In this document: positions 17,541-28,206 of the stretch, piece by piece | Numbering within the stretch: the first letter of the stretch is position 1 | Layout of the letters: every line of letters begins with the position of its first letter | Origin: Shewanella sp. MBTL60-112-B2 | Lineage (GTDB): Bacteria; Pseudomonadota; Gammaproteobacteria; Enterobacterales; Shewanellaceae | Direction of reading: 5' to 3' | Length of the DNA: 64,000 nt | Assembly: GCF_019655055.1 (NCBI RefSeq) | Contig: NZ_BPFA01000010.1 | Location: 99,918-163,917, forward strand | Translations under genes and position numbers: made by a program | Notes under the pieces: model-generated | Told to the model about the DNA's origin: nothing | Database searches by the model: none | What the model saw: the letters and a program-made list of their open reading frames with translations, nothing else

Positions 17541-18632
17541 CTATAACCCTTCACTCTTTAGCGTACCCTTCTCTGCACTAGCATTTACCGCAGGAATAAT
17601 CACCTCAGCTATCCAGTTGCTCAATACTTGCAGTTCGGTATAACGCCCTGCTATATCGCGGATATACTCGAGCGTAAGTGGAATATCAGCCATATAAGCG
17701 GGTTTATTATCACGATAATTTAGCCTTGCAAAAATACCCGCTGCCTTAATATGTCTCTGTATTCCCATTAAATCAAACCAGCGTCGATACAGGGCAAAGC
17801 TCACCTCTGAATCGATCTGATTTGATGCAAGACATTGCTCATAATGTTGCTGCATTAAAGCGTCGACATCGCTATCTGGCCAGCGAATGTAGCAGTCCCT
17901 CAATAGAGAAACCGCATCATAGGTCACAGGCCCAATAACCGCATCTTGAAAATCGATAACTTTAAGTTGCTCATTTTGCAGCATGATATTACGGCTGTGA
18001 TAGTCACGATGCATGCCTACTTGAGGTTGCTCTAAAGCGTTATCGACTAATAGCTTAAATGCAGCCTCGGTATGAATTTTTACTTGCTGTGGTTCTAAGC
18101 CCAAATGATGTAGCGCTAGCCATTCTGTGAAAATGGTTAATTCACGTATCACAAACTCGGCATCATATTCTGCTAAAGTGCCCGCTTGGGTGTGGGTGAC
18201 TTTAGCAATATCTTTGAGTAGTACCAAGGCCTGAGAGTAATAGCCCTGCAAGGTGTCTTTGTTCAGCACTGACAACAGCTGCACATCCCCAAGGTCACTC
18301 AGTAGCATCAAGCCTTGAGCTTTATCGCTAGCAATCACTTCCGGCACGGCTATTCCCTGCTTTGAATAACTGTCTGCTAATTGAATAAAAGGGCTAATGT
18401 CGATTAGATTAGGTGGTGAATCGACTACAATATAAGACAGATTATTCACAACAACCCTAAAGTAGCGTCTGAAACTTGCGTCGCCAGATATTAATTCTGG
18501 TGATACATTTACATTAAAATACTGGTTTAGCCATGCATTTAACTGAAGAAATCTAAGATCTGACAAGGGCACCTCATGGCTCTTAAGAAGAAATTGCTTT
18601 ATTATAACGACAAAATGGAAACAGCTAAGCAA
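17541..18632 (-). CDS. amgK: Anomeric MurNAc/GlcNAc kinase AmgK
   Basis: An aminoglycoside-phosphotransferase-fold sugar kinase. The catalytic loop is MHRDYHSRNIML (HxDxxxxN) and the metal loop is VIDFQDAVIGP. AmgK phosphorylates MurNAc at C1 for MurU. The annotated 363 residues start at MLSCFHFVV, but homologues begin near LSDLRFLQLNAWL, so the true start may be the GTG at 18572 (PLSDLR...); no strong ribosome binding site decides between them. It is divergent from lptD across 90 bp, which should hold both promoters. Confidence 0.9.
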   Translation of the reverse strand: MLSCFHFVVIIKQFLLKSHEVPLSDLRFLQLNAWLNQYFNVNVSPELISGDASFRRYFRVVVNNLSYIVVDSPPNLIDISPFIQLADSYSKQGIAVPEVIASDKAQGLMLLSDLGDVQLLSVLNKDTLQGYYSQALVLLKDIAKVTHTQAGTLAEYDAEFVIRELTIFTEWLALHHLGLEPQQVKIHTEAAFKLLVDNALEQPQVGMHRDYHSRNIMLQNEQLKVIDFQDAVIGPVTYDAVSLLRDCYIRWPDSDVDALMQQHYEQCLASNQIDSEVSFALYRRWFDLMGIQRHIKAAGIFARLNYRDNKPAYMADIPLTLEYIRDIAGRYTELQVLSNWIAEVIIPAVNASAEKGTLKSEGL

Positions 18633-18722
18633 TTGAAAAAATTTATTTGGCTGTGTTGCCGCTTATCGGCAACTTACTCCTCTTCACCGTCCGACTAAGA
18701 AATCATAATTAATTGACCTAAG

Positions 18723-21047
18723 ATGCAGATCCGTTATTTTCTGGCCTTGAGCCTGCTTCCCCAATTAGTCTTAGCAGACGAAACCGAAACTGTAGCCGCA
18801 TCGAGCTCACAGTGTGTCGTTGTACCACCAGTGAAGCCATACGTTCCACTCTACGAGATGAATACTCCTGCTGATCTACAGCGGATCTATATCAGCTCCG
18901 ACCGAACTGCGGCGCAGATGGGCAAACAAGCAACTTTTAATGGCGATGTAAACTTCAGTCAAGGTGGGCGTAATATTGCCGCCGATGAAGCGATTCTAGA
19001 TCAAAAGTCTGAAGAGCTGCATGCCAATGGTAACTTAGTCTTTCAAGACGAGATGTTTACCGTAACAGCCGACTCTCTCGTCGCTAAAATGCGTAGTAAT
19101 AGCGCAACCCTAAACGGGGCGCAATACTGGCTGCATGGACAACAAATCCACGGTGATGCAGAAAGGCTAGAGATCACTAAAGAAAATAACCTGCTGCTAT
19201 CAGGCACTAATTTCACAACCTGCCCAGGTGAAGATCCTGACTGGCTGCTTGAAGCCGATCGTATCAAGATCGATAGTACCGAGGAGTGGGGTGAGATTTG
19301 GGACGCCAAGATTAAGATTGGTGGAGTACCCGTTATGTATGTTCCTTACATGACGATTCCGGTATCTGACAAGCGAAAATCAGGCTTCTTATTTCCATCA
19401 TTTAGCACCAGCACCACCAATGGTGTAGAGGTTGCAACACCTTATTATTGGAATATTTCTCCTGAATATGATTTAACCTTCACCCCTAACTATATGTCGG
19501 CACGAGGCTTATTCACTAAGACCGAGTTTAGATATTTAGCTGGTGAAAAACAGCAGGGTCAATTAAACCTTGAATACCTTGCCGATGACGACAAACTAGT
19601 TAATAGCCCAGATAGATATCTTTATCACTGGGAACATAGCGGCGCGATCAATAAAAACTGGCGCGTGTTAGCTAACTATACCGATGTCTCGGATAACAAC
19701 TACTTTAATGACTTAAGCTCTGACGTTCAGCGCGCGACCGATAACCAACTTACCCGCGTTGGTGAAATCAGTTATTTTGAACAAAACTGGGATTTCAGCG
19801 CCCGTGTACAAGATATTAAAGTGCTTGGCGAGGAAGAAAAGCCCTACCAAGTGATGCCGCAGTTTACGTTTAACTATCGCGCCCCTAGTTACTGGCACGG
19901 TCTAGACTTTAACCTTTACAGTGAAGCAACAAACTTCGAGCATCAAGACAGCGAATACTCGACAGCGACTCGCGTTCATTTAGAGCCAAGCATTTCTTAT
20001 CCGATCCACGGACCAGCAGGCTCATTGACCAGTGAAGTAAAACTACTGCAGACCAACTATTGGCAAGATGATGAATCGAACCTATCTGATTCTGAACTTG
20101 CTGAACATGTAAACCGTACTCTGCCACAGGTGCGTATTCATGGTCAGGTCAATTTTGAACGCTTTACCGATTATTTTGACGTCAACTATCGTCAAACTCT
20201 TGAACCACAGTTTCAATATCTGTATGTGGGCTATGAGGACCAATCTGACATAGGTATTTACGATACAGCCCTGTTGCAAGAAGACTACAACGGTCTATTT
20301 AGAGACCGTCGTTTCTCGGGCCTTGACCGCATAGCCGATGCCAATCAGTTCACTTTAGGTTTAACGACTAAGCTATTTAACGAACAAAACCAAGAAGTGT
20401 TTAAGTTCAGCTTAGGCCAGATTATCTATTTGCAAGACAGTCGCGTTGGTATTAATGATATCAATGGCAGTAACGATACATTTGTACAGGAAAACACTTC
20501 TAATTCTGCGATTGCAGCAGAATTAACAACCCAACTCTATTCTGATTGGTTCTTAAGTGGCTCGATTCAATATGATGCTAAAGAGAGCGAAAACAAGAAG
20601 AGTGAAGTGACTGTTGACTATCGCCCTGGCACCAATAAACTTTTGCAAGCTAGCTACCGTTACGTGCCGGATCTGCTAAATACCAACACCAACGAATCGG
20701 TAGATATTAAGCAAGTAGGCTTCCGTGGAGCTTGGCCGATTAATGACAGTTTATATTTAGTGGGTAACTGGTATTACGATTTGAATGAAAGCCGCGCGGT
20801 AGAAACCTATACAGGTTTTCAATATGAATCATGTTGCTGGGCTGTACGTTTGAGTTATCATTACCGCATTAAGACCAATTATATTGACGAAGATAACCCG
20901 GTACAGGATACTCGTGAGCTATTTGAGAGCGGGATCTACCTAAACTTTGTTCTAAAAGGACTCGGCGGATCAGGCCCATTAGGTGTGTCAGATATGTTGG
21001 ATGATGGTCTATTTAATTACCGTAAACCACTTTATTTGAAGAATTAG
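18723..21047 (+). CDS. lptD: LPS-assembly protein LptD
   Basis: A 774-residue outer-membrane protein that, with LptE, inserts lipopolysaccharide in the outer leaflet. The signal peptide is 1-18 (VLA|DE). The periplasmic jellyroll (OstA/LptA-like, FNGDVNFSQGGRNIAADEAIL) is followed by a large barrel. The cysteines for the two disulfides that mature the protein are present: C31 (SSQCVVV), one in FTTCPGEDPD, and a CC pair (YESCCWAVRLSYH). Length is normal. surA follows 127 bp downstream on the same strand. Confidence 0.97.
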   Translation: MQIRYFLALSLLPQLVLADETETVAASSSQCVVVPPVKPYVPLYEMNTPADLQRIYISSDRTAAQMGKQATFNGDVNFSQGGRNIAADEAILDQKSEELHANGNLVFQDEMFTVTADSLVAKMRSNSATLNGAQYWLHGQQIHGDAERLEITKENNLLLSGTNFTTCPGEDPDWLLEADRIKIDSTEEWGEIWDAKIKIGGVPVMYVPYMTIPVSDKRKSGFLFPSFSTSTTNGVEVATPYYWNISPEYDLTFTPNYMSARGLFTKTEFRYLAGEKQQGQLNLEYLADDDKLVNSPDRYLYHWEHSGAINKNWRVLANYTDVSDNNYFNDLSSDVQRATDNQLTRVGEISYFEQNWDFSARVQDIKVLGEEEKPYQVMPQFTFNYRAPSYWHGLDFNLYSEATNFEHQDSEYSTATRVHLEPSISYPIHGPAGSLTSEVKLLQTNYWQDDESNLSDSELAEHVNRTLPQVRIHGQVNFERFTDYFDVNYRQTLEPQFQYLYVGYEDQSDIGIYDTALLQEDYNGLFRDRRFSGLDRIADANQFTLGLTTKLFNEQNQEVFKFSLGQIIYLQDSRVGINDINGSNDTFVQENTSNSAIAAELTTQLYSDWFLSGSIQYDAKESENKKSEVTVDYRPGTNKLLQASYRYVPDLLNTNTNESVDIKQVGFRGAWPINDSLYLVGNWYYDLNESRAVETYTGFQYESCCWAVRLSYHYRIKTNYIDEDNPVQDTRELFESGIYLNFVLKGLGGSGPLGVSDMLDDGLFNYRKPLYLKN

Positions 21048-21174
21048 CAAATAAATAACTTATAAAAATGCTGAACCTAGCTGACGACATGCAGTCAAAG
21101 CAGGACTAAAGAATCATTAACCGGGTATGTAAATACCGTGAATGACACTCAATAAATGCCAAGGATTTTAGTGG

Positions 21175-22479
21175 ATGAAACGCTGTAACAAATTGATTTT
21201 TGCACTGTTAACATTGGCGATGAGCCAAACGATTCAAGCTGCGCCAGAGCCACTAGATCGTGTCACTGTGCAAATAAATGAAGGGATCATTCTAGAGAGT
21301 GAAGTCGCGGGCATGGTTAAGACCATCAAGGCGAATGCTGCCAATGCCGGTCAGAAATTGCCATCAGATACCGCACTGCGCACTCAGGTTATTGAGCGTC
21401 TTATTTTAACCCGTCTGCAGCTACAGATGGCAGATAGAATTGGTCTGCACATCGGTGACTTACAGTTAGATCAAACAATCGAAAATATTGCTAAAGAGCA
21501 AAAAATTAGCGTTGCGCAAATGAAAGCGCAAATTGAGAGTGAAGGTACAACATTCGCTCAATACCGTGAACAACTACGCGAAGAGATCACCCTAGGTGAA
21601 ATCCAACGCATCCAGGTTCAACGTCGTATTCAAGTATCGCCACAAGAAATTAATAACCTTGTTAAGCTCATCAACGAGCAAGGACTGAAGGAAGTTGAGT
21701 TCCAAATTGGTCATATCCTGATTGACGTACCAAGCGACGCTAACAGCCAACAACTTGATGCGGCGAGCAAAAGATCCGCGACCGTGATGAAACGTCTTAA
21801 AGATGGCGATGATTTTAGAAGCATCGCGATTGCTGCATCTTCAGGTCCTAAGGCGCTTGAGGGCGGGATCTGGGACTATATGAACATCAATGAAATGCCA
21901 ACTTTATTCGCTGAAGTGGTTGGAGATGCGAAAACCGGTGATATCATAGGCCCAATTAAGAGTGCATCAGGCTTCCATATCATTAAAATTATGGACGCTC
22001 GCGGCCTACAGACTAAAGAAGTGCAAGAGGTCAAATCTCGCCATATTCTACTTAAGCCGTCACCTATTCTTTCAGAAGAACGTGCTAAGAGCATGATGGA
22101 TAGATTCCTCGCTCAAGTTAAATCTGGCGAAGCCAAGTTTGAAGATTTAGCCCGCCAATATTCTGAAGATCCTGGTTCTGCGGCTAAAGGCGGAGAATTA
22201 GGCTGGGCTGACCCGAATATCTATGTACCAGCATTTGCGCAAGAGCTAAATAGCCTAGCAATTGGCGAGTACAGTGAGCCATTCCGTTCGACTCATGGTT
22301 GGCATATTGTTCAGTTAGAAGAAAAACGTACAACCGACGCGACCGATAAATTTAATACGAATCGAGCACATCAGCTGATCTATCGTCGTAAATTTAATGA
22401 AGAGTTACAAAACTGGCTAGATGAAATGCGCGCTGAAGCATTTATCGATATTTTCGAGCCAGAAACGAACCGAGGTTAA
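21175..22479 (+). CDS. surA: Periplasmic chaperone/PPIase SurA
   Basis: 434 residues: signal peptide (1-22, IQA|AP), an N-terminal chaperone domain ([18 protein letters not shown]), and two parvulin domains, the first around HILIDVPSD...GGIWDYM and the second around [10 protein letters not shown]...GGELGWADP, then a C-terminal helix. It escorts outer-membrane proteins, LptD included, to the Bam complex. AAGGA is nine bases before the ATG. The next gene, pdxA, begins 5 bp after the stop. Confidence 0.97.
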   Translation: MKRCNKLIFALLTLAMSQTIQAAPEPLDRVTVQINEGIILESEVAGMVKTIKANAANAGQKLPSDTALRTQVIERLILTRLQLQMADRIGLHIGDLQLDQTIENIAKEQKISVAQMKAQIESEGTTFAQYREQLREEITLGEIQRIQVQRRIQVSPQEINNLVKLINEQGLKEVEFQIGHILIDVPSDANSQQLDAASKRSATVMKRLKDGDDFRSIAIAASSGPKALEGGIWDYMNINEMPTLFAEVVGDAKTGDIIGPIKSASGFHIIKIMDARGLQTKEVQEVKSRHILLKPSPILSEERAKSMMDRFLAQVKSGEAKFEDLARQYSEDPGSAAKGGELGWADPNIYVPAFAQELNSLAIGEYSEPFRSTHGWHIVQLEEKRTTDATDKFNTNRAHQLIYRRKFNEELQNWLDEMRAEAFIDIFEPETNRG

Positions 22480-22484
22480 TACTA

Positions 22485-23468
22485 TTGTCGACTAAACGTA
22501 TAGCCATCACGCCGGGCGAACCGGCGGGTGTTGGCCCAGATTTAGTGATACAACTAGCTCAGCAGGCTTGGCCTGCTGAGCTAGTCGTTTGTGCTGATCC
22601 AGAATTATTACAGTCTCGTGCCAAGAAGCTGGGCCTGTCTATTCAGTTGCGTCCGTATCAACCAAATCAGCCACCTAAGGCGCAAGAGGCTGGTACGCTA
22701 ACAATCGTACCTTTTGCCCTAGAGACTGATTCGGTATGCGGTCAGTTAAATGAAATTAATAGCGCCTATGTTGTCGATACATTAAGATTCGCCGGCGAAA
22801 AAAACATGATTGGCGAATTCGATGCAGTAGTTACTGGTCCTGTTCATAAAGGGATTATTAACCAAGCAGGTATTCCGTTTAGCGGTCACACCGAGTATTT
22901 TGCCAATCAAGCAAACTGCCAAGATGTAGTAATGATGCTGGCAGCTCCTGGTTTGCAGGTTGCGCTAGTCACAACCCACATCCCATTGGCATACGTTGCA
23001 AAAGCCATTACCCGCGATCGTTTGCATCAAATCGTCAAGATTTTACATAAAGACTTAGTCGAGAAATTCGCGATTGAGTCACCTCGTATCTATGTATGTG
23101 GCTTAAACCCTCATGCTGGCGAGGACGGTCATTTAGGCAGAGAAGAGATAGATGTCATCATCCCTGCACTGAATGAGCTTAGAGAACTCAACATGGATAT
23201 TGTTGGCCCACTGCCAGCCGATACCTTGTTCCAACCTAAATACTTAGAAGATGCTGACGTCGTACTTGCTATGTACCACGACCAGGGGCTTCCAGTACTA
23301 AAATCTAGAGGATTTGGCAGTTCAGTCAATATCACTCTAGGATTACCCTATATAAGAACCTCGGTCGACCATGGTACGGCCTTAGAGCTTGCAGGCACTG
23401 GCACTGCAGATATCGGCAGTTTTGTCTGCGCATTAAATAAAGCCATTGATTTGGCTGCAAAGAATTAG
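22485..23468 (+). CDS. pdxA: 4-hydroxythreonine-4-phosphate dehydrogenase PdxA
   Basis: 327 residues. It oxidises 4-phosphohydroxy-L-threonine in the DXP-dependent pyridoxal phosphate pathway. The start is a TTG ([20 protein letters not shown]) with GAGG upstream; no ATG fits the family's N-terminus. Characteristic segments are [48 protein letters not shown] and the C-terminal [11 protein letters not shown] with metal-binding His residues. It is the middle gene of the surA-pdxA-rsmA run. Confidence 0.96.
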   Translation: MSTKRIAITPGEPAGVGPDLVIQLAQQAWPAELVVCADPELLQSRAKKLGLSIQLRPYQPNQPPKAQEAGTLTIVPFALETDSVCGQLNEINSAYVVDTLRFAGEKNMIGEFDAVVTGPVHKGIINQAGIPFSGHTEYFANQANCQDVVMMLAAPGLQVALVTTHIPLAYVAKAITRDRLHQIVKILHKDLVEKFAIESPRIYVCGLNPHAGEDGHLGREEIDVIIPALNELRELNMDIVGPLPADTLFQPKYLEDADVVLAMYHDQGLPVLKSRGFGSSVNITLGLPYIRTSVDHGTALELAGTGTADIGSFVCALNKAIDLAAKN

Positions 23469-23484
23469 TGATAAAAGTTACCTC

Positions 23485-24288
23485 ATGAGCAATAAAGTAC
23501 ATTTAGGCCACACGGCCAGAAAACGTTTTGGACAAAACTTCTTAACCGACGAGAATGTGATTAATCGCATTGTTGGTGCTATTTCACCGGATAACGATCA
23601 TGTCATGGTCGAAATTGGTCCGGGTCTAGCCGCGCTAACAGAGCCAGTAGCAAGCGGGATCGACAAGCTAATCGTTGTCGAACTCGATAAAGATCTGGTT
23701 GAGCGTCTAAAAGAGCATCCAGTGCTTAAAGACAAACTTGAGATCCATCAAGGTGACGCGCTTAAATTTGACTTCAATCAATTAGTGCGTGAAGACAAGC
23801 AGATGAAGGTGTTTGGTAACCTGCCATACAACATCTCTACACCGCTAATGTTCCACCTATTTGAGTTTGCTCAGCATATTGAAAACATGCACTTTATGCT
23901 GCAAAAAGAGGTCGTTTTACGTCTTTCGGCTTCTCCAGGTACTAAAGCTTATGGTCGTCTAACGGTTATGGCTCAGTACCATTGCCAAGTTATGCCAGTA
24001 CTAGAAGTTCCACCTGGATGCTTTACTCCGCCACCAAAAGTGGACTCAGCGGTTGTACGCCTAGTGCCGTACAAAGTTAAGCCATGGCCATGTAAAGATG
24101 TAGACTTATTAAGAAACTTGACCACTACGGCATTCAACATGCGCCGTAAAACGCTGAGAAATAACCTTAAACAACTATTGTCTGATGAAGACTTTGCTGA
24201 GTTGGGTATCGACGCGACATTGAGACCAGAGCAGATCCGTGTTGAGCAGTATGTGGCGATGGCTAACCACGTATTTGACAAGAAGTAA
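23485..24288 (+). CDS. rsmA: 16S rRNA dimethyladenosine methyltransferase RsmA (KsgA)
   Basis: 267 residues from the ATG at 23485, 16 bp after pdxA; an in-frame start at 23446 inside pdxA is unlikely. It dimethylates A1518 and A1519 of 16S rRNA late in 30S assembly. The SAM fold is clear: [32 protein letters not shown], and catalytic [11 protein letters not shown] strong terminator follows. Its loss gives kasugamycin resistance in E. coli. Confidence 0.97.
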   Translation: MSNKVHLGHTARKRFGQNFLTDENVINRIVGAISPDNDHVMVEIGPGLAALTEPVASGIDKLIVVELDKDLVERLKEHPVLKDKLEIHQGDALKFDFNQLVREDKQMKVFGNLPYNISTPLMFHLFEFAQHIENMHFMLQKEVVLRLSASPGTKAYGRLTVMAQYHCQVMPVLEVPPGCFTPPPKVDSAVVRLVPYKVKPWPCKDVDLLRNLTTTAFNMRRKTLRNNLKQLLSDEDFAELGIDATLRPEQIRVEQYVAMANHVFDKK

Positions 24289-24318
24289 TCTTATTAACCA
24301 AATAAGATACTGACAAAT

Positions 24319-24343
24319 AAAGGGCATTAACTGCCCTTTTTTT
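24319..24343 (+). terminator. Rho-independent terminator after rsmA
   Basis: AGGGCA / TGCCCT stem with loop TTAAC and a run of seven or more T. It ends the lptD-rsmA side before the MITE-like element, so apaG-apaH need their own promoter. Confidence 0.9.
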
Positions 24344-24392
24344 ATACCTTTTTTATAGATAATTGCCTATTAATTCAGATACTCTCCATTTA

Positions 24393-24657
24393 ATACCAAT
24401 TAGTATAAAGATTTGGTCGCTCAGCGAGAGTTTAGCGGCTCTGAGACAAGGCAACGAGTGCAGAGCATAGTTATTCTACGTTTAAGCTTGTTAACGTAGT
24501 ATCAGAGCCACTAAAACTCGCCATTCTGGAGCGTTTTTGGCTGCCTACTTCTGCGTTGAATAACTTTACAAGGGAGCAACCATTCTTTCAGTTATTCGTC
24601 TTGAATTAGTTTGCCAAAAACGCTCTGAGTAGATCAACTTCTTATACTGATTGGTAT
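24393..24657. repeat. MITE-like repeat, copy 2 (265 bp, inverted)
   Basis: This is the reverse-complement relative of 8662-8990. Termini are ATACCAATTAGTATAA and TTATACTGATTGGTAT. Inner inverted arms lie at 24421-24444 and 24502-24522. It is shorter than copy 1 because it lacks about 50 bp in the loop. It has no reading frame of note, so it would need a transposase in trans if it is mobile. It sits between rsmA and apaG. Confidence 0.85.
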
Positions 24658-24700
24658 AAGCTAGTCGTAAGTAAATCAACTTCACCTATTAGGGGGTTCT

Positions 24701-25081
24701 ATGAGTCAATTAGCAGCGTCTGTCAGTGTCGATGTACAAACAGCCTATATTGAAATCCAATCCTCGCCAGACGAAGATAAGTATCTGTTTAGTTATACCA
24801 TTACTATCTACAACCTTAGCAATGAAGATGTCACCCTAAAAAGGCGTTATTGGTGTATCACTGACGCAGATGGCCGAAAAAGCGAAGTGCATGGCGCTGG
24901 TGTGGTGGGTGAAACACCAACAATTAAACCTAATGGCAGTTACGAATATACCAGTGGTACAGTGCTTGAAACACCACTTGGTGTGATGGAAGGCAGTTAC
25001 ACTATGGTCGATAGCGACGGCAATGAATTTGAAGCACCTATCTCCGCCTTTCGTTTATCAATTCCGGGCTTGCTTCACTAA
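24701..25081 (+). CDS. apaG: ApaG protein
   Basis: 126 residues, single ApaG/DUF525 beta-sandwich: YLFSYTITIYNLSNEDVTLKRRYWCITDADG, then VVGETPTIKPNGSYEYTSGT and MEGSYTMVDSDGNEFEAPI (each here quoted in part) fit the family along its length. ApaG has a fibronectin-III-like fold and is linked to Co2+ and Mg2+ homeostasis phenotypes; its biochemical role is not settled. GGGGG lies upstream of the ATG. apaH follows 17 bp later. Confidence 0.95.
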   Translation: MSQLAASVSVDVQTAYIEIQSSPDEDKYLFSYTITIYNLSNEDVTLKRRYWCITDADGRKSEVHGAGVVGETPTIKPNGSYEYTSGTVLETPLGVMEGSYTMVDSDGNEFEAPISAFRLSIPGLLH

Positions 25082-25098
25082 AATACATCTAGGTAAAA

Positions 25099-25911
25099 AT
25101 GGCAAATTATTTTGTAGGCGATATACAAGGCTGTTTCGATGAGTTAATGCTACTTCTCGATAAGGTCGACTTTAATCCATCCACTGACTGCTTATGGGCA
25201 GTAGGAGATCTCGTTGCCAGGGGGCCAGGCTCTCTGGAAACACTGCGTTTCTTTAAGTCGCTAGCTAACTCAGCACGAGTCGTTTTAGGCAATCATGATC
25301 TTCACTTACTCGCCATTCATGGCAAGTTAAAGCGCGCTAATCCAAAAGATCATTTAGCCGCTTTGCTAGCAGCAGAAGATATAAACAATATTATCGACTG
25401 GCTAAGGCTGCAGCCTCTTTATCAAGAATGCCCAGAACATCAACTCATTATGACCCATGCAGGCGTACCACCAAATTGGGATCTTGCCACTCTACGTACC
25501 GAAGCTGATCGCGTCAGCGAGATCCTTAAATCAGAGAGGTACCTGCAGGACTTAGTCAGCGAAATGTACACTAATTCAGTCGATGAATACCACTCGTCTC
25601 TGTCACCACTTAAAAAGCAGATCTATTGTATCAACGCCTTAACGCGCATGCGTTATCTAAAACAAGATGGCCGCTTAGATTTCGACTGCAAGTCTCCTAT
25701 TCAAAACTGTAACCATACAGAGCTCACCCCCTGGTTTGAGCTAGAGTCCAAACTACCGGCTGATTACACTCTAATATTTGGTCATTGGGCCGCCATTATG
25801 GGACAAACGAATCACCCTAACCGCTTAGCCTTAGATACGGGCTGCTGTTGGGGCGAACATATGACCCTATGGCACTTAGAGTCGAAGCAGAAAATCACTC
25901 AAGAGAAATAA
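25099..25911 (+). CDS. apaH: Diadenosine tetraphosphatase ApaH
   Basis: 270 residues. It hydrolyses Ap4A symmetrically to two ADP, limiting this stress nucleotide. Metallophosphatase motifs are all present: VGDIQGCFDEL (GDxxG), WAVGDLVARGPGS (GDxxxRG), VLGNHDLHLLA (GNHD/E) and LIMTHAGVPPNWDL. Length is typical. It closes the conserved block surA-pdxA-rsmA-apaG-apaH. Confidence 0.97.
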   Translation: MANYFVGDIQGCFDELMLLLDKVDFNPSTDCLWAVGDLVARGPGSLETLRFFKSLANSARVVLGNHDLHLLAIHGKLKRANPKDHLAALLAAEDINNIIDWLRLQPLYQECPEHQLIMTHAGVPPNWDLATLRTEADRVSEILKSERYLQDLVSEMYTNSVDEYHSSLSPLKKQIYCINALTRMRYLKQDGRLDFDCKSPIQNCNHTELTPWFELESKLPADYTLIFGHWAAIMGQTNHPNRLALDTGCCWGEHMTLWHLESKQKITQEK

Positions 25912-25939
25912 AAGACGTTAAAAGAAGTTAAAAAAGAGT

Positions 25940-25966
25940 TAAACTATTGCAACATTTGGCCGATAG
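25940..25966 (+). promoter_or_regulatory. Sigma-28 (FliA) promoter of the chemoreceptor gene
   Basis: TAAACTAT - 11 bases - GCCGATAG is close to the consensus TAAAGTTT-N11-GCCGATAA, with 6/8 and 7/8 matches and exact spacing, 66 bp before the chemoreceptor ATG. This places the gene in the flagellar late class. Confidence 0.8.
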
Positions 25967-26032
25967 ACTACTTAAGGCGCTTGTCTGTTCGGCCCTGAGA
26001 TTTGGAAAAAATAATAATAAAATGGAGCTCCT

Positions 26033-28054
26033 ATGAAGTTAAATGTAGCCACCAGGGTAATAGCTGGATTTACGGTCGTCACCATACTACTGCTCGTTCT
26101 AGGAGCTGCTTCTTGGTTAACCAATAACCAACTCAAGAGCAGTACTCAAGTTCTGCAAGACCTAAGCCTACCCGCGCTAGAATCAAGTGGAATACTTTCA
26201 CAGACACTTTCCGAGCAGGAAAAGCTGATTTTAGTGGCCTATCACAGCCAAGATAACAGTGAACTTGCTGAAATTGACTCTCAATATTCAACCACTAATC
26301 AGACATTTAATAGAGAACTGACCAAACTAAGCGCATTGGTGAGTAACAACACTGAACTTAATAATGTTATTCAAACTCTCAAATCGCATTACACACAGTT
26401 TAATAAAATCAGCAATGAGATGATTGCCAGTCGCGAAACCGAACTCGTGACAACTAAGAAGATTGCCAGTCAATATGAGGATATCGAAATAGCGGTCGAT
26501 GATAGCGCCTCACTTTTGCTTGATTTGATCGATCTGGAGATGAGCGAAGATGTGGTCGACCAAGAGGTCGCTGCCAACGCAAGCAACCTAGAGCTCAGCT
26601 TTAGTAGTATAGCGAGTACCAGTTTTGACCTTATCGGCAGCACAGATATTGCTAAATTCAGCACCATATCAAAAGAACTCGACTATATCGTTAGTGACAC
26701 AAAGAGTAAGCTCGATTACGTCAGCAACCACTGGGATGGCGTAGTGGATGCGAAACTCATTGAAGAGATTAATACCGAAGCAGCAAAAGTCTTTAGTATG
26801 GTTCAAAGCAAAAATTCATTAATTGCATTAAAACGACAAGAGATTGAACTCCAAAGTCGCGCAGCGGTTTTACTTACAAACGTTGAGCAAACTGCAGGTA
26901 GCGTCAATGAACAGATGAAGGTGTTGACGACTAAAATAGAAACTATCTCTCGCGAGATCAGCAGCGACGCCATTGACAACATAGATAGCGCGAGTATGCG
27001 TACAATCGTGCTGATGTTACTGGCCATTCTAGTTGCTATCGTTGTCAGTATCGCGGTAGTACGCCCACTCACTCGCTCGCTCGATAAAGTTAACCATGCC
27101 TTAAATGTGCTGGCATCGGGTGATTTAACCCATAAGTTAGATGACTCCGGCCATGATGAGTTTGCCAAGTTATCGGCGAACTGTAATAAACTGGTCGATA
27201 GTTTACGTAGCCTAATTCAAGGGATTTTAGATCGCTCAGATCAACTCGCCGCTGCAGCTGAAGAGACTTCAGCAATTACAGCCCAGACCACTGTGAGTAT
27301 TCAGGAGCAAAAGAACCAAGTCGATCAAGTTGCTACCGCTACGACAGAGCTGAGCTCTAGCGCACAGCAGGTCAATGCTAGCGCCGATGAAGCTCTAAGC
27401 CAGATTAAGGCTGCCGATGATGAAAGCCAACATATGCGCCTTATTGCTAACGAAAATAAGCGCACGATTCTTGCCCTAGCCGATGAAGTCGCTAAGGCCA
27501 GCGTCGTCATTAACAAAGTACACGCTGATAGCGCCTCTATCGGCTCTATTCTCGATGTCATTCGAGGTATTGCAGAACAGACTAATCTACTTGCTCTTAA
27601 TGCCGCTATCGAAGCTGCACGAGCAGGAGAGCAAGGCCGAGGCTTTGCAGTTGTTGCCGATGAAGTTCGTAGCCTTGCCTCAAGAACTCAAGATTCTACC
27701 CAAGAGATCCAGCAGATGATCGAAGTCTTGCAGCAAGGAACCCAAGAAGCTGTATCAGTAATGGACCTAGGACGTACTCAGGCTAGCTCTTGTGTTGAGA
27801 AAACTGAACAGGCAAGTAATGCGCTAGAGAGTATTAGCGATGCTGTACATCGCGCTCATGACTCTGGAACCCATATTGCTCATGCCGCTCAAGAGCAGAA
27901 TCTAGTGAGTCAGCAGGTATCCGAAAAACTTGAGCATATAGCAGCAATTTCTGAAGAAACCTCTACAGGCGCAGACCAAACGGCTCAATCTAGCCATCAG
28001 GTCGCCCAACTAGCCGAAGAGCTACAAGCCTCGGTTAAAGAGTTTAAGGTTTAA
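26033..28054 (+). CDS. Methyl-accepting chemotaxis protein
   Basis: A 673-residue transmembrane chemoreceptor. TM1 is about 8-30; the periplasmic sensor (about 31-322, all-helical in appearance) is followed by TM2 (about 325-345), HAMP ([17 protein letters not shown] onward) and a long cytoplasmic coiled coil. The CheA/CheW-binding tip (near residue 512: [37 protein letters not shown]) is canonical. There is no C-terminal NWETF-type tether. The ligand is unknown. GGAG precedes the ATG, and a sigma-28 promoter lies upstream. Confidence 0.95.
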   Translation: MKLNVATRVIAGFTVVTILLLVLGAASWLTNNQLKSSTQVLQDLSLPALESSGILSQTLSEQEKLILVAYHSQDNSELAEIDSQYSTTNQTFNRELTKLSALVSNNTELNNVIQTLKSHYTQFNKISNEMIASRETELVTTKKIASQYEDIEIAVDDSASLLLDLIDLEMSEDVVDQEVAANASNLELSFSSIASTSFDLIGSTDIAKFSTISKELDYIVSDTKSKLDYVSNHWDGVVDAKLIEEINTEAAKVFSMVQSKNSLIALKRQEIELQSRAAVLLTNVEQTAGSVNEQMKVLTTKIETISREISSDAIDNIDSASMRTIVLMLLAILVAIVVSIAVVRPLTRSLDKVNHALNVLASGDLTHKLDDSGHDEFAKLSANCNKLVDSLRSLIQGILDRSDQLAAAAEETSAITAQTTVSIQEQKNQVDQVATATTELSSSAQQVNASADEALSQIKAADDESQHMRLIANENKRTILALADEVAKASVVINKVHADSASIGSILDVIRGIAEQTNLLALNAAIEAARAGEQGRGFAVVADEVRSLASRTQDSTQEIQQMIEVLQQGTQEAVSVMDLGRTQASSCVEKTEQASNALESISDAVHRAHDSGTHIAHAAQEQNLVSQQVSEKLEHIAAISEETSTGADQTAQSSHQVAQLAEELQASVKEFKV

Positions 28055-28101
28055 AGTTGACTCACTAGCAGCTAACTAGTTTATTAGCAGGTAAAAAAAT
28101 T

Positions 28102-28132
28102 AAAAATGGCACTAGAGATAGTGCCATTTTTG
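28102..28132 (+). terminator. Terminator after the chemoreceptor gene
   Basis: AAAAATGGCACTA and TAGTGCCATTTTT form a long stem with loop GAGA followed by T residues. It could act in both directions. Confidence 0.88.
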
Positions 28133-28156
28133 TATCTTTACAAATCATAGACAAAA

Positions 28157-28181
28157 AAATACTGGGACAAGCCCAGTATTT
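28157..28181 (-). terminator. Terminator of the DUF3718 gene
   Basis: AAATACTGGG / CCCAGTATTT with a 5-base loop. On the minus strand the stem is followed by a run of T, and it is 25 bp past the DUF3718 stop. Confidence 0.85.
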
Positions 28182-28206
28182 CTAGCATAACTTCATCGAT
28201 ATTAGC

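Noticed and set aside
26803..27168. 121-residue leftward ORF inside the chemoreceptor gene
   Set aside because: Serine-rich mirror of a coiled-coil coding sequence; a typical shadow frame.
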